A stretch of 64,000 bases of DNA from AR12 sp036265915 (GCA_036265915.1 DATAOC010000005.1:1-64000), one strand, 5' to 3'. Shown: positions 53,447 through 61,859, counted from the stretch's first letter. Translations and numbers: made by a program. The notes: generated by a model from the sequence alone, not told the origin.

Positions 53447-54331
53447 ATGGATCCGCTCACCATCCACGCGATGCCCGAGCGACTCCGGCGGCCGGTGCTG
53501 ATCACCGCCTTCAGCGGCTGGAATGACGCCGCGGAGTCCGCCACCACCGCCGCGCGGTATCTCGCGACGACGTTTCACGCCGAGAAGTTCGCCGAGATCG
53601 ACCCCGAGACGTTTTACCATTTCGGCCTCTCGCGTCCGTACGTCCGCTACAAGAGCGGCTCCGAGACGGAGCGGGAGATCGTCTGGCCAGCCACCGAGTT
53701 CTCGGTGGCGCGCCCCGCCGAGCTCGCGCGCGATCTCCTCATCGGCGTGGCCATCGAGCCGCACCTCCGCTGGAAGACGTACTGCGCGGCCGTGCTCGAG
53801 CTGGCCCGGCGCTGCGACGCGACGCTCGTGCTGACGCTCGGCGCGCTGCTGGCGGAGGTCCCGCACACGCGGCCCATCCGGCTGTCCGGCGGCGCCTCGG
53901 ATCCGGAGCTGGCCGCGCGCCTCGGGCTGCGGCCCACGCGGTACGAGGGGCCGACGGGCATCGTCGGCGTGCTCAACACGCTGTCGCGCGAGCAGGGAAT
54001 GGCGACCGCGAGTCTCTGGGCCAACGTGCCTCACTACATCTCGGGCATCGAGAATCCGCGCGCGACGCTGGCGCTCGTGCAGCGCGTGCTCACGCTGCTG
54101 CACGGCGGCGCCGACCTCACCGACCTCGAGGAGGCCGTGCGCCAGTTCGATCAGAACCTCACCGAGATCGTCTCGCAGAACGAGAAGATCGCCGGCTACG
54201 TCAAGAAGCTCGAGTCCCGCGATGCCGAGACGGAGGAGCCGGCCACGCCGGCGGCGCAGAGCGATCTGCCGCCCGCTTCCGAGCTGGTGGCGGAGATCGA
54301 GCAATTCCTGCGGCAGCAGCGCCCCGAGTGA
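53447..54331 (+). CDS. PAC2 family protein
   Basis: A 294-residue protein of the PAC2 (proteasome assembly chaperone 2-like) family. VLITAFSGWNDAAESATTAA at the N-terminus, FYHFGLSRPYVRYKSG, and WANVPHYISGIENPRATLAL are the standard motifs. The C-terminal region from about 225 is a coiled coil (VRQFDQNLTEIVSQNEKI). Bacterial members occur mostly in lineages with a Pup-proteasome, but many, as perhaps here, lack one nearby. TAGACT 13 bases before the ATG may be the -10 box. Confidence 0.9.
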   Translation: MDPLTIHAMPERLRRPVLITAFSGWNDAAESATTAARYLATTFHAEKFAEIDPETFYHFGLSRPYVRYKSGSETEREIVWPATEFSVARPAELARDLLIGVAIEPHLRWKTYCAAVLELARRCDATLVLTLGALLAEVPHTRPIRLSGGASDPELAARLGLRPTRYEGPTGIVGVLNTLSREQGMATASLWANVPHYISGIENPRATLALVQRVLTLLHGGADLTDLEEAVRQFDQNLTEIVSQNEKIAGYVKKLESRDAETEEPATPAAQSDLPPASELVAEIEQFLRQQRPE

Positions 54332-55206
54332 CCGCGGCCCGCGCGCTGCTCGGCGCCGGCCTGCTCCTGCTCACCGCCACCGCCTCCCACGTCGCGGCCG
54401 GCGATCGCCTGGTCGTGAGCTGGCAACCGAGCAAGCCGCGCGTGGGCGATGCCGCGCTGCTCAGGCTGCGCGGCGCGCCGGATGGCGCCACCGTGGAGGG
54501 GATGATGGACGGCCGGCCACTCGTCTTCTTTCCGTACGCGGGCGGTCACGCCGCGCTGGTGGGGTTCGACCTGGAGCAGAAGCCGGGCGCGAAGGCGTGG
54601 CAGCTCGTGGTGCTGGTCCCGGGACGCGACCCGCTGCCGGCGAAGGGGACGCTCACGCTCCGGCGCCGCGATTTCCCCGTCCAGCGGCTCAAGCTGCCGA
54701 CCGCGATGGTGGACCTCGATCCCGAGACGGAACGGCGCGCGGTGGCCGAGGGCGAGCGGCTGCAGGCGCTGTATCGGACGGTGACGTCCGAGCGGCTGTG
54801 GCATGGCGCGTTCACCCGGCCGGTGGGCGGCCTGGAGCCGGGCAGCGGGTTCGGCTCACGGCGCATCATCAACGGGCAGCCGCGGATGCCGCACGGCGGC
54901 GCCGACTACGCGGCGCCGACGGGAACTCCGGTGGTGGCCGTCAACGCAGGTCGCGTGGCGCTGGTCGCCGATTACTTCTTCCCGGGCCGCCTCATCGCGC
55001 TCGATCACGGGCTGGGGCTCTACACGCTCTACTTCCATCTCGACTCGACCGTCGTCGGCCAGGGAGACCTCGTGGAGCGGGGCCAGACGATCGGGACGGT
55101 GGGCGCCACCGGCCGCGCCACCGGCCCCCACCTGCACTTCGGCGCGCAAATCGGCGGCGCCCGAATCGATCCCGCGACCCTGCTGGCGCTCCGCGCGCGC
55201 GACTAG
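54328..55206 (+). CDS. Secreted M23 (LytM-type) peptidase
   Basis: A 292-residue exported zinc peptidase. Signal peptide (ARALLGAGLLLLTATASHVA); a beta-rich N-terminal domain (about 25-125); then the LytM domain: GSGFGSRRIINGQPRMPHGG followed by ADYAAPTGTP gives the first His and Asp, and GRATGPHLHFGAQIGG (about 270) the HxH. All zinc ligands are present, so it should cut peptidoglycan cross-links. GTG start overlaps the PAC2 stop (GTGA). Confidence 0.92.
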   Translation: MTAARALLGAGLLLLTATASHVAAGDRLVVSWQPSKPRVGDAALLRLRGAPDGATVEGMMDGRPLVFFPYAGGHAALVGFDLEQKPGAKAWQLVVLVPGRDPLPAKGTLTLRRRDFPVQRLKLPTAMVDLDPETERRAVAEGERLQALYRTVTSERLWHGAFTRPVGGLEPGSGFGSRRIINGQPRMPHGGADYAAPTGTPVVAVNAGRVALVADYFFPGRLIALDHGLGLYTLYFHLDSTVVGQGDLVERGQTIGTVGATGRATGPHLHFGAQIGGARIDPATLLALRARD

Positions 55207-55484
55207 CGGCGCCGGCCGCCCTTCTTGGCGCGCTTGCGCGAGCCCGACTTCCGGGCCTTCGCGCGGGTCTTGCCCTTGGCGCGCGTCCCGCTCGATTTCC
55301 GCCCCTTGGACTTCGACTTCGATTTCGACCGCGACTTGCTGGGGCTGCGCTTCGTGGCGGCCTTCGGCGTGCTTGCGCGCTTGGGGCGCGGCCGCTCCAT
55401 GGCACCGCCATCGGTGGTCCCCATCTCGGGCATCGGTGCGGACGTCTCCATACCGCCGTTCATGCCGTCCATCATCCGTTCCAT
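55203..55484 (-). CDS. Histone H1-like Lys/Arg/Ser-rich protein
   Basis: A 93-residue protein. The first 30 residues are Met/Gly-rich (MERMMDGMNGGMETSAPMPE), and the rest is a low-complexity basic tail with repeated SKSKSK, KGRK, KARK units, like the C-terminal tail of eukaryotic H1 and bacterial Hc1-type proteins. GGGGAGG lies at ideal distance before the ATG. Probably DNA- or RNA-binding. It overlaps the end of the M23 gene by 4 bases, convergently. Confidence 0.68.
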   Translation of the reverse strand: MERMMDGMNGGMETSAPMPEMGTTDGGAMERPRPKRASTPKAATKRSPSKSRSKSKSKSKGRKSSGTRAKGKTRAKARKSGSRKRAKKGGRRR

Positions 55485-55518
55485 CGAGTCCTCCCCAGGG
55501 CGATGGTCACTGCTTGGC

Positions 55519-56556
55519 TCATACGGTGCGCTCGGCGCGGAAACGACGCAAGGGCGAAGATAGCCTTTCTGCCTCCGAACGTAGTGCGGAATTCGACCAG
55601 ACCGCCACCGAGGACCGCGCCAGGATGCGCCGGACGGCGCGCCGCGAGATGCGGATCGGCCGTGTCGCCGCCAGCGGGTCGGGGGACTCCGCCACGGCGG
55701 CGAGGGTGGCGAAGCCGATGAGGAGCGGCCACGCGCAGGCCAGGCGCATGCGCCACTCCGCGCGGGGGATGGCGAGCGTGTAGCGCCACGCCTCGTCGTA
55801 GTGCCCGAGCGCCACCCGGAGCAGGCGCTCCAGCAGCGGTCGCGCCCGCGGCGTCGCGGCGGGATCGAGGAGATCGCGCGGGACGAGGCCGAGCGGCGTC
55901 AGCTCGCGGGCGGGCAGATAGCAGCGGCCGTGGCGCAGGTCGGCGGGAACGTCGCGCAGCACGTTCGTCAGCTGCAGCGCCTTGCCGAAGCGCGCGCCGC
56001 TGGCGCTCATGGCCGCGCCATCCCAGCCCGCAAGGCGGCGCCGGTGCGCCAGGTGGATAGCGGTCCAGAACTCGCCGACGCAGCCGGCGACCAGGTAGGT
56101 GTAGCGATCGAGCTCGGCCAGCGTGTCGAGCGCTGCCAGCGTACCCGCGTCCTCCCCCGGAAATCGCTCGAGATCGAACACCTGCCCGTCGGTGATCGTC
56201 GACAGCACGCCGCGCACGGCGGCGCGGTCGTCCGCCGGCAGGCGGTCGACGCGCGCGAGCGCCTCGGCCACGCGCGTCAGCAGCTCGCGCTCGGCCTCCA
56301 GCGACTGCAGCGGCGCGCACGCCCGCCCGACCGCGGCGACGTCCGCGGGCGCGCCGCTGTACGCGGCGCGCAGCGTGTGCAGGTGGCCGAGACGCTCCAC
56401 GCGCGGCAGGAGCCGCGTGTCGGCGACGGTGTCCGTCGCCCGTGCCAGCAGGTATGCGAGGCCGACGGGCTCGCGCAGCGTGCGCGGGAGAATGGCCAGC
56501 GAGAGATAGAACGTCCGGCTGGTGCGCCGGAGAACGTCTCCCAGGAGCTCCGTCAA
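55519..56556 (-). CDS. Squalene/phytoene synthase family protein
   Basis: A 345-residue trans-isoprenyl head-to-head synthase. Helix motifs: SRTFYLSLAILPRTLREPVG, the first Asp motif DTVAD (about 50), TYLVAGCVGEFWT, and the second region LQLTNVLRDVPADLRHGRCY with DVPAD. Both Asp-rich motifs are intact. It could be HpnC/HpnD-like (hopanoid precursor) or a phytoene synthase; no partner genes are close. The start is TTG at 56556, overlapping the upstream stop as TTGA, the only way to keep the N-terminus within the gap. The C-terminus carries a helix and basic tail. Confidence 0.86.
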   Translation of the reverse strand: MTELLGDVLRRTSRTFYLSLAILPRTLREPVGLAYLLARATDTVADTRLLPRVERLGHLHTLRAAYSGAPADVAAVGRACAPLQSLEAERELLTRVAEALARVDRLPADDRAAVRGVLSTITDGQVFDLERFPGEDAGTLAALDTLAELDRYTYLVAGCVGEFWTAIHLAHRRRLAGWDGAAMSASGARFGKALQLTNVLRDVPADLRHGRCYLPARELTPLGLVPRDLLDPAATPRARPLLERLLRVALGHYDEAWRYTLAIPRAEWRMRLACAWPLLIGFATLAAVAESPDPLAATRPIRISRRAVRRILARSSVAVWSNSALRSEAERLSSPLRRFRAERTV

Positions 56557-56849
56557 TCCAGGTCGAACGGACGCCGGGGCGGGTCGGGCGAGTCCTTGGC
56601 CTTCTTCAGACCTTCCTGGAATTTCCGATCGAGCAGCTTGCCCTTCTGACTCTCCGACTGCGTGGCCTGGCGGAACCGCTCTTCGCGCTCGCTCGACTTG
56701 GCGCGCAGGATGTCGAACGCGCTGCCGAGATCCTTGGCTTCGCGCTTGGGCGGCGCCGCCTCGTGCGCGATGACGGCGCGCAGCTCGGGATCGATCGTCA
56801 GCTTTCCCTGACAGCACGGGCACTCCACGATGAAGGAGCCCTTCGCCAT
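56553..56849 (-). CDS. Small CPCC zinc-site protein, unknown
   Basis: A 98-residue protein beginning MAKGSFIVECPCCQGKLTID, a two-Cys-pair knuckle (CPCC) typical of small zinc-binding domains, then a charged helical stretch with a coiled-coil look (FRQATQSESQKGKLLDRKFQ). No family name recognised. It is coupled to the squalene/phytoene synthase gene (TTGA overlap) and divergent from the nuclease gene 29 bases away. Confidence 0.7.
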   Translation of the reverse strand: MAKGSFIVECPCCQGKLTIDPELRAVIAHEAAPPKREAKDLGSAFDILRAKSSEREERFRQATQSESQKGKLLDRKFQEGLKKAKDSPDPPRRPFDLD

Positions 56850-56864
56850 GGCGCCACGCTAGCA

Positions 56865-56870
56865 TAGAAT
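56865..56870 (+). promoter_or_regulatory. -10-like TAGAAT, 8 bases before the nuclease ATG
   Basis: TAGAAT is a 5/6 match to TATAAT and ends 8 bases before the ATG at 56879. A TTCGCC 17 bases upstream is a weak -35 (3/6). The geometry predicts a leaderless transcript. Confidence 0.45.
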
Positions 56871-56878
56871 GCGGGTCG

Positions 56879-57790
56879 ATGCCGGAGCTGGCGAACGAGT
56901 TTTCCTGGTCGCGCAGCCGCGACAACACCTTCCAGGACTGCAAGCGCCGCTACTACTATCACTACTACGGCTCCTGGGGCGGCTGGGAGGCCGGCGTCTC
57001 TGCGGAGATCCGCCGCCTCTACATCCTCAAGCAGCTGGCGTCCCGACAGATGTGGGCCGGACGCATCGTGCACGACGCCATCGAGATGGCGCTGCAGATA
57101 TTCCAGCACGGCCGCGACGTCCCCGTCGAGCCGTTCATCGCCGACGTCATCGAGCGGATGCGCGGCGAGTGGCGCTCCTCGCGCGACGGCCGCTATCGCG
57201 AGAGCCCGAAGACGCTGGCGCTGTTCGAGCACGAGTATGCGGTGGACCTCAAGCCCGAGGTCTGGAAGATGCTGAGCCGGAACGTGACCACGTGCCTGCA
57301 CAATTTCTTCCGGCTGCCGCTGCTCGCCGAGATCCGCCGCACGCCGGCCGAGCACTGGTCGATCGAGCACTGGTCCAAGGTCCTGGACTTCGAGGGCACC
57401 CCGATCTGGATCGCGCCGGACTTCGGCTTCTGGACGGACGCCGGCCGGCTGGCGCTCATCGACTGGAAGACGGGCGGCGCCGATCCCGAGGCGGCGGCCT
57501 TCCAGCTCGGCTGCTACGCGCTCTACGCGCAGGACATGCTCGGCGTGGAGCCGGCGCGGGTCGACCTGATCGAGGTGAACCTGCGCGAGCCGACAGTGAC
57601 GCCGCATCAGTGGGACGCCGCCCGCCTCGAGGAGATCCGCGAGCGACTCCGGCTGTCCATCCGCTCGATGAAGGCGTACCTGGCCGATCCGGTGGCCAAC
57701 GTGGCGCGGATCGACGGCTTCGAGCGCACGGAGGAGCTTCGCATCTGCCGCTGGTGCAACTTCCGCGTCGTCTGCCGTCCGGAGCTGTGA
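56879..57790 (+). CDS. Orphan RecB/Cas4-like PD-(D/E)XK nuclease with Fe-S Cys set
   Basis: A 303-residue nuclease. WSRSRDNTFQDCKRRYYYHY has the first Cys (about 21); APDFGFWTDAGRLALIDWKT (about 180-200) holds the catalytic D...D-x-K; AFQLGCYALYAQDML is the QxxxY helix; and the C-terminal ICRWCNFRVVC supplies three more Cys, the AddB/Cas4-type 4Fe-4S arrangement. No helicase, AddA/RecC or cas gene is nearby, so it acts alone or with an unlinked partner in DNA end processing. Length is that of stand-alone members. Confidence 0.87.
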   Translation: MPELANEFSWSRSRDNTFQDCKRRYYYHYYGSWGGWEAGVSAEIRRLYILKQLASRQMWAGRIVHDAIEMALQIFQHGRDVPVEPFIADVIERMRGEWRSSRDGRYRESPKTLALFEHEYAVDLKPEVWKMLSRNVTTCLHNFFRLPLLAEIRRTPAEHWSIEHWSKVLDFEGTPIWIAPDFGFWTDAGRLALIDWKTGGADPEAAAFQLGCYALYAQDMLGVEPARVDLIEVNLREPTVTPHQWDAARLEEIRERLRLSIRSMKAYLADPVANVARIDGFERTEELRICRWCNFRVVCRPEL

Positions 57791-57800
57791 GGGGAGCGGC

Positions 57801-59801
57801 GTGCGCGGGGCGCTGCTCGCCTGCGTCCTGCTCGCGATGACGGCAAGCACCGCCGGCGCCGGCATCACGCGGCTCGAGATCCTTCGTGTGGAGCCGTTCG
57901 CGGGCGGCGAGGAGTTCGGCGAGGTTGGCGGGTACGTGAAGGTGGTCGGCATCGCCCACGGCGAGCTCGATCCGGCCGCTCGGGCCAACGCGGTGATCGT
58001 CAACCTCGACCGCGCGCCGCGCAACGCGCGCGGCATGGTCGAGTACGCGGTCGACTTCTACGTGATGCGTCCGGCGGATCCGCTGCGCGGCAATCGTACC
58101 GTGCTGTACGAGGCGACCAACCGCGGTCGCAAGCTCATGTTCGGCTGGCTGCACGACGCGAAGGACACCTCGCCGGGGGCGGTCAACGAGCCCACGCTGC
58201 GCGAGCACGTCGGCAACGCCTTCGCGCTGACGCGCGGCTACACGCTCGTCTGGAGCGGGTGGGATCCGGACGCGCCGGCCGCGAACGGAGGCCTGCGCAT
58301 CCGCGTGCCGGTCGCCACCGACCGGGGCCGTCCCATCGTGCGGGTGATCCGCGACGAGTTCGTGTTCGGCACGCGGCTGCCCGCGACGTCCGCGACGGCG
58401 CCGCTGTCCTACGAGGCGGCCACGCTGGATCAGGCGCAGGCGCGCCTCACCGTGCGGGCGCGAGAAGCGGATCCGCCGACCGAGATTCCGGCCAGCGGCT
58501 GGAGCTACCAGGGCCCACGCGCGATTGCCCTGGTGGGCGAAACGGCCGCCTTCAGGCCGGGCTTCATCTACGACTTCCGGTATCCGGCGAAGGACCCGAA
58601 GATCATCGGCATCGGCTTCGCGGCCACGCGGGATCTCGTCTCGTTCCTCCGCTACGAGGCGCGCGATCGCACCGGCACGCCGAATCCGGTGACGCTTGGC
58701 CCGGACGTCACCGGGGTCAAGGCGGTTCTCGCGTTCGGCGTGTCACAGGGCGGCCGCTTCCTGCGCGACCACGTCGCCGCCGGCTTCAATCGCGACGAGG
58801 CACGCCGGCGTGTCTTCGACGGCGTGCTCTCTCACGTGGCGGGCGTCGGCCGCGTGTTCGCGAACTACGAGTTCGGACAGCCGAACCGCACGGCGACGCA
58901 GCACGAGGACCATCTGTTCCCGGAGAACGCGTTTCCGTTCTCGCACGCAACGCTCACGGATCCCGTGACCGGCGCCACCGGCGCGCTGCTGCGTGGCGAT
59001 CCCACCGATCCGCTGATGATGGAGGTGAACACGTCGACGGAGTACTGGCAGAAGGGCGCCTCGCTGCTGCACACGGACCCGCGAGGCGGGGCGGACGCCC
59101 TGCTGCCGACGACGGCCCGCGTCTACATGGTTGCCGGCACGCAGCATGGCGGGCGCGCCACGTCGACCAGCGACCCCGGGCCGTGCCTGCATCCGCGCAA
59201 CCCGCACAGCGCGGCCCCGGTGCTGCGCGCGCTGCTCGTCGCGCTCGACGCGTGGGTGGTCGACGACCTGGTGCCGCCCGAGAGCCGCGTGCCGACGGTG
59301 CGCGACGGCACGCTCGTCACCGCCGACCGCCTCGGCTTTCCCGCGATTCCCGGGATCAAGGCGCCGGTCGCCACCAATCGCCTGGCTCCGTTCGGCGACT
59401 GGACGTCGCCGCGCCCGCAGCCGGACCGCGCGTACGGCACGCGCGTCTCGAAGGTCGACGCCGACGGCAACGAGGTCGAGGGCATCCGGCTGCCGGCGAT
59501 CGCGGCACCCATCGCCACGTACACGGGCTGGAATCACTACCGGGCGCCCGAGCTCGCCGGCGAGCTGTGCGATCGCGACGGCATCTACGCGCCGCTCCCG
59601 GTGACGAAGGCCGAGCGCGAGCGCGCCGGCGACCCCCGCCGCTCGCTGGAGGAACGCTACGGCACTCGCGAGGCCTGGCTCGAGCAGGTCCGCGCGGCGG
59701 CCGCTCAGCTCGTGATCGAGCGCCTGCTCCTCACCGAGGACGCCGCCCGCATCGTCGCCGCCGCCGAGCGCACGGACCCGTTCAAGCGCACTTCACCGTG
59801 A
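57801..59801 (+). CDS. Large exported alpha/beta hydrolase-domain protein
   Basis: A 666-residue protein with a signal peptide (ALLACVLLAMTASTAGA). TRLEILRVEPFAGGEEFGEV and the general plan match the large 'alpha/beta hydrolase domain' family (Abhydrolase_10). The nucleophile is probably Ser in AFGVSQGGRFLRDH (about 318), with catalytic acid in the EYWQKGASLLHTDPRG/ VYMVAGTQHGG region and His in AGTQHGG (about 450). Substrate unknown; relatives sit in hydrocarbon and ester degradation sets. The GTG start is 10 bases after the nuclease stop, with GGGGAG before it. Confidence 0.83.
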   Translation: MRGALLACVLLAMTASTAGAGITRLEILRVEPFAGGEEFGEVGGYVKVVGIAHGELDPAARANAVIVNLDRAPRNARGMVEYAVDFYVMRPADPLRGNRTVLYEATNRGRKLMFGWLHDAKDTSPGAVNEPTLREHVGNAFALTRGYTLVWSGWDPDAPAANGGLRIRVPVATDRGRPIVRVIRDEFVFGTRLPATSATAPLSYEAATLDQAQARLTVRAREADPPTEIPASGWSYQGPRAIALVGETAAFRPGFIYDFRYPAKDPKIIGIGFAATRDLVSFLRYEARDRTGTPNPVTLGPDVTGVKAVLAFGVSQGGRFLRDHVAAGFNRDEARRRVFDGVLSHVAGVGRVFANYEFGQPNRTATQHEDHLFPENAFPFSHATLTDPVTGATGALLRGDPTDPLMMEVNTSTEYWQKGASLLHTDPRGGADALLPTTARVYMVAGTQHGGRATSTSDPGPCLHPRNPHSAAPVLRALLVALDAWVVDDLVPPESRVPTVRDGTLVTADRLGFPAIPGIKAPVATNRLAPFGDWTSPRPQPDRAYGTRVSKVDADGNEVEGIRLPAIAAPIATYTGWNHYRAPELAGELCDRDGIYAPLPVTKAERERAGDPRRSLEERYGTREAWLEQVRAAAAQLVIERLLLTEDAARIVAAAERTDPFKRTSP

Positions 59802-59822
59802 GCGAGCGGCCCTGCGACCGCC

Positions 59823-60380
59823 TCACCGGTCCGGGACGCGGTCCTGCTCCTGCTGGCGCACGCGGGCGCGGATCTGGGCGCGCTCCTCGGGGGTGAGCTG
59901 CAGCCAGCGCTCCCAGTTGCGCACGATGCGCTCGCGCTCGGCGGGGGAGAGCGCCTGGAACTGCTGCCAATGTCTGAGGATTCGCTCCCGGCGCTCCGCG
60001 GGCAGACGCTGAAAGCGGTCGTAGGCTTCCTGCAGCTCCTGACGCCGCGCGTCCGGCAGCTCCGTCCAGCGCTGGAAGTCCTCGAGCACGCGCTGGCGCT
60101 CCGCCGGCGGCATCCGGCGAAATCGCTCGAAGTTGTTGCGCGCGGCCTGCCGCTCCTCGGGAGACATCGACTGCCAGTAGCGATACCGCTCGAGCACGCG
60201 CTGCCGCTCCTCCGCCGTCATGCGCTGCCACCGCTGGAGATTGCGCTCGACCAGCGCACGCTCCTCGGGTGACAGCTGCTCGAGCCCGTCGACGCTGGTC
60301 GTCTGCGCCGCGGTGGGCGCCGCATGGGCGATGGTGAGCAGCGCCACGCTGACGGCAAGAACCACCCAGCGCCGTTGCAT
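59823..60380 (-). CDS. DUF3106 exported protein with eight 18-residue repeats
   Basis: A 185-residue secreted protein. After the signal peptide (VVLAVSVALLTIAHAAPTAA) and a short spacer, residues 36-179 are eight uninterrupted repeats of exactly 18 residues, consensus (L/M)(S/T)PEER-(Q/E)R(V/I)L-R-(W/F)QR(W/F)Q, of the DUF3106 kind. Eighteen residues equal five helical turns, so every repeat presents the same face. It is the last gene of the sigma/anti-sigma operon, 2 bases after the stop of the preceding gene, and may act as a periplasmic stress or metal sensor. Confidence 0.85.
   Translation of the reverse strand: MQRRWVVLAVSVALLTIAHAAPTAAQTTSVDGLEQLSPEERALVERNLQRWQRMTAEERQRVLERYRYWQSMSPEERQAARNNFERFRRMPPAERQRVLEDFQRWTELPDARRQELQEAYDRFQRLPAERRERILRHWQQFQALSPAERERIVRNWERWLQLTPEERAQIRARVRQQEQDRVPDR
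59844..60275 (-). repeat. Eight tandem 54-bp coding repeats
   Basis: The DNA encoding the eight 18-residue repeats of the DUF3106 protein. The units are conserved in protein sequence (PEER/PAER at the same place in most units) but diverged at DNA level, so they are old or under protein-level selection. Confidence 0.8.
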
Positions 60381-60382
60381 CG

Positions 60383-60619
60383 TCAGCAGTCGTCCTTCGA
60401 GGCGCGGGGCGGCGTGGCCGACCGCGGCGTCTGCGCGGCGGCCCGCTCCAGCCGCTGCAGCAGCTCCAGCAGCGGCCGCTGCTCGGCGATGCGGCGCTCG
60501 CGCTCGGTTCTCGGGTCGGCATCGTGAAGCAGGTCGAGGTCGAGCAGCATCTGCGCGTCCGGCACGGAGATCGCGACCGAGGCGAGCACGCCCAGCGCCA
60601 TCACGAGACTACGCATCAT
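60383..60619 (-). CDS. Small exported protein of the sigma operon, unknown
   Basis: A 78-residue protein. MMRSLVMALGVLASVAISVP is a signal peptide or anchor; the rest is a charged helix (RTERERRIAEQRPLLELLQR) with a terminal Cys. The ATG overlaps the anti-sigma stop (ATGA), and DUF3106 begins 2 bases after its stop, so it is a genuine third gene of the four-gene operon. Not recognised. Confidence 0.7.
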   Translation of the reverse strand: MMRSLVMALGVLASVAISVPDAQMLLDLDLLHDADPRTERERRIAEQRPLLELLQRLERAAAQTPRSATPPRASKDDC

Positions 60620-61098
60620 CGTCCTCCCACCGGGACCACGTCGAGGTTGCGCACCGTGTCCATCTCGTCCAGCATGTCGAGCCGCTGCACGACCTCGTAA
60701 TGCTTCAGCATGTCGAGGCGGGCGCCGAGCGCCGTCTCCTCCAGCGGCGTCAGGCTCGCCGGCGGCTGCTCCACCGGCGTCGGGCGCAGCGTCAAGAGCA
60801 GCAGCGCCGCCGCGAGAGTCGCGGAGACCGCGACCGGCACGGTGCGCCGCCACCACACGGTCGCACGGCGGCGCGCCTCCAGCCGCGCGCGCAGCTCCGC
60901 ACGGTAGCGGCCCCAGTGCGGCTCCGGCGCCGCCGCTGCCTCCGCGAGCGCGTCGAGCACCGCGCGCGTGTCGGTCAGCGCCCCGCGGCAGGCCGCGCAA
61001 GCCTCGAGGTGCGCCGCCACGCGGGCGCGCTCGTCCGCCGCGAGCTGGTCCCTCAGGTAGGGCACCAGCGCCGTCTCGGGATGGTCCGTCGCGCTCAT
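60616..61098 (-). CDS. Zinc-finger anti-sigma factor
   Basis: A 160-residue single-pass membrane protein. VAAHLEACAACRG (about 27-39) is the HxxxCxxC zinc-associated anti-sigma (ZAS) motif that holds the ECF sigma factor. A helix (VPVAVSATLAAALLLLTL, about 88-106) crosses the membrane, and about 50 periplasmic residues follow (ETALGARLDMLKHYEVVQRL). Its ATG overlaps the sigma factor stop. Signals would come through the periplasmic tail, possibly with the two exported proteins downstream. Confidence 0.9.
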   Translation of the reverse strand: MSATDHPETALVPYLRDQLAADERARVAAHLEACAACRGALTDTRAVLDALAEAAAAPEPHWGRYRAELRARLEARRRATVWWRRTVPVAVSATLAAALLLLTLRPTPVEQPPASLTPLEETALGARLDMLKHYEVVQRLDMLDEMDTVRNLDVVPVGGR

Positions 61099-61679
61099 GG
61101 CTTCAGCGCCCGGCGCAGGGCCTGCACCGCGCGGTGCAGATGCACCCGTACGGTTGGCTCCGCGCACTCGAGCACCGCGGCGATGTCCGCCGTTGACATT
61201 TCTTCCTGGACCGAAAGCACCACCGCGGCCCGCTGCTGCGGCGACAGCCGGCGCACCGCGTCCCACACCTGCGTCATGATCTGCTCCTCGCTGAGCCGCT
61301 CGCCCGGCTCCGGCCCGGTGGCCGGCTGCCGATCCACGAGCGCCTCGTCGTCATCGTCACGCCCCCGCGTCACCGTGCGCTGCCACCAGCGTCCCCGACG
61401 CCGGTGATCGAGGCACAGGTTGACGAGGATCCGGTAGAACCACGTCGAGAACCGGGCGTCCCCGCGGAAGCGGCTCGCCGACTGGTAGACGCGGAGGAAC
61501 GCCTCCTGCGACAGATCGCGGGCGTCCTCGGGGTCGCGCAGCAGCGACCAGGCCAGCCGGTACGCACGGCCCTGGTAGCGCTCCACCAACCGGTCGAATG
61601 CCGCCTCCTCTCCCGCGGCGACGCGAGCGCACAGCGCCTCGTCCGAGATCTCTTCCCGCTCGGGGGACTCGGGGGTCAC
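61095..61679 (-). CDS. ECF RNA polymerase sigma factor
   Basis: A 194-residue ECF sigma factor. Region 2: FDRLVERYQGRAYRLAWSLL, LSQEAFLRVYQSASRF and STWFYRILVNLCLDHRRR. Region 4: VRRLSPQQRAAVVLSVQEEM, STADIAAVLECAEPTVRVHLHRA. The GTG at 61679 is chosen because AGGAG lies 5 bases upstream; an ATG at 61706 would add nine residues without ribosome-binding signal. It probably controls its own operon through the upstream region with an 18-bp palindrome. Confidence 0.93.
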   Translation of the reverse strand: MTPESPEREEISDEALCARVAAGEEAAFDRLVERYQGRAYRLAWSLLRDPEDARDLSQEAFLRVYQSASRFRGDARFSTWFYRILVNLCLDHRRRGRWWQRTVTRGRDDDDEALVDRQPATGPEPGERLSEEQIMTQVWDAVRRLSPQQRAAVVLSVQEEMSTADIAAVLECAEPTVRVHLHRAVQALRRALKP

Positions 61680-61746
61680 CGCGGCTCCTGCCGCCCACCA
61701 TCCCACTCCGCTATCGCCCGTCGCAAGCCATGGTCACCGGCTCCTG

Positions 61747-61764
61747 CCCCGGCCGCGGCCGGGG
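61747..61764. promoter_or_regulatory. Perfect 18-base palindrome upstream of the sigma operon
   Basis: CCCCGGCCGCGGCCGGGG, about 70 bases upstream of the sigma factor start and about 95 bases before the divergent small gene. It could be an operator or a hairpin; high GC raises the chance of accident. Confidence 0.3.
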
Positions 61765-61859
61765 TCTCCTGGCCAGTTTGGACGCCGCCGGCGCCGCGAC
61801 CGTTTACGGCTCTCCGATGGCCGGGCCCTTGCACCTGACGAGAGCGGGGAGGTGACGCC

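Noticed and set aside
53447..54331. Evidence for a Pup-proteasome system
   Set aside because: PAC2 alone is widespread; no proteasome, Mpa/ARC or Pup-ligase gene is present in the window.
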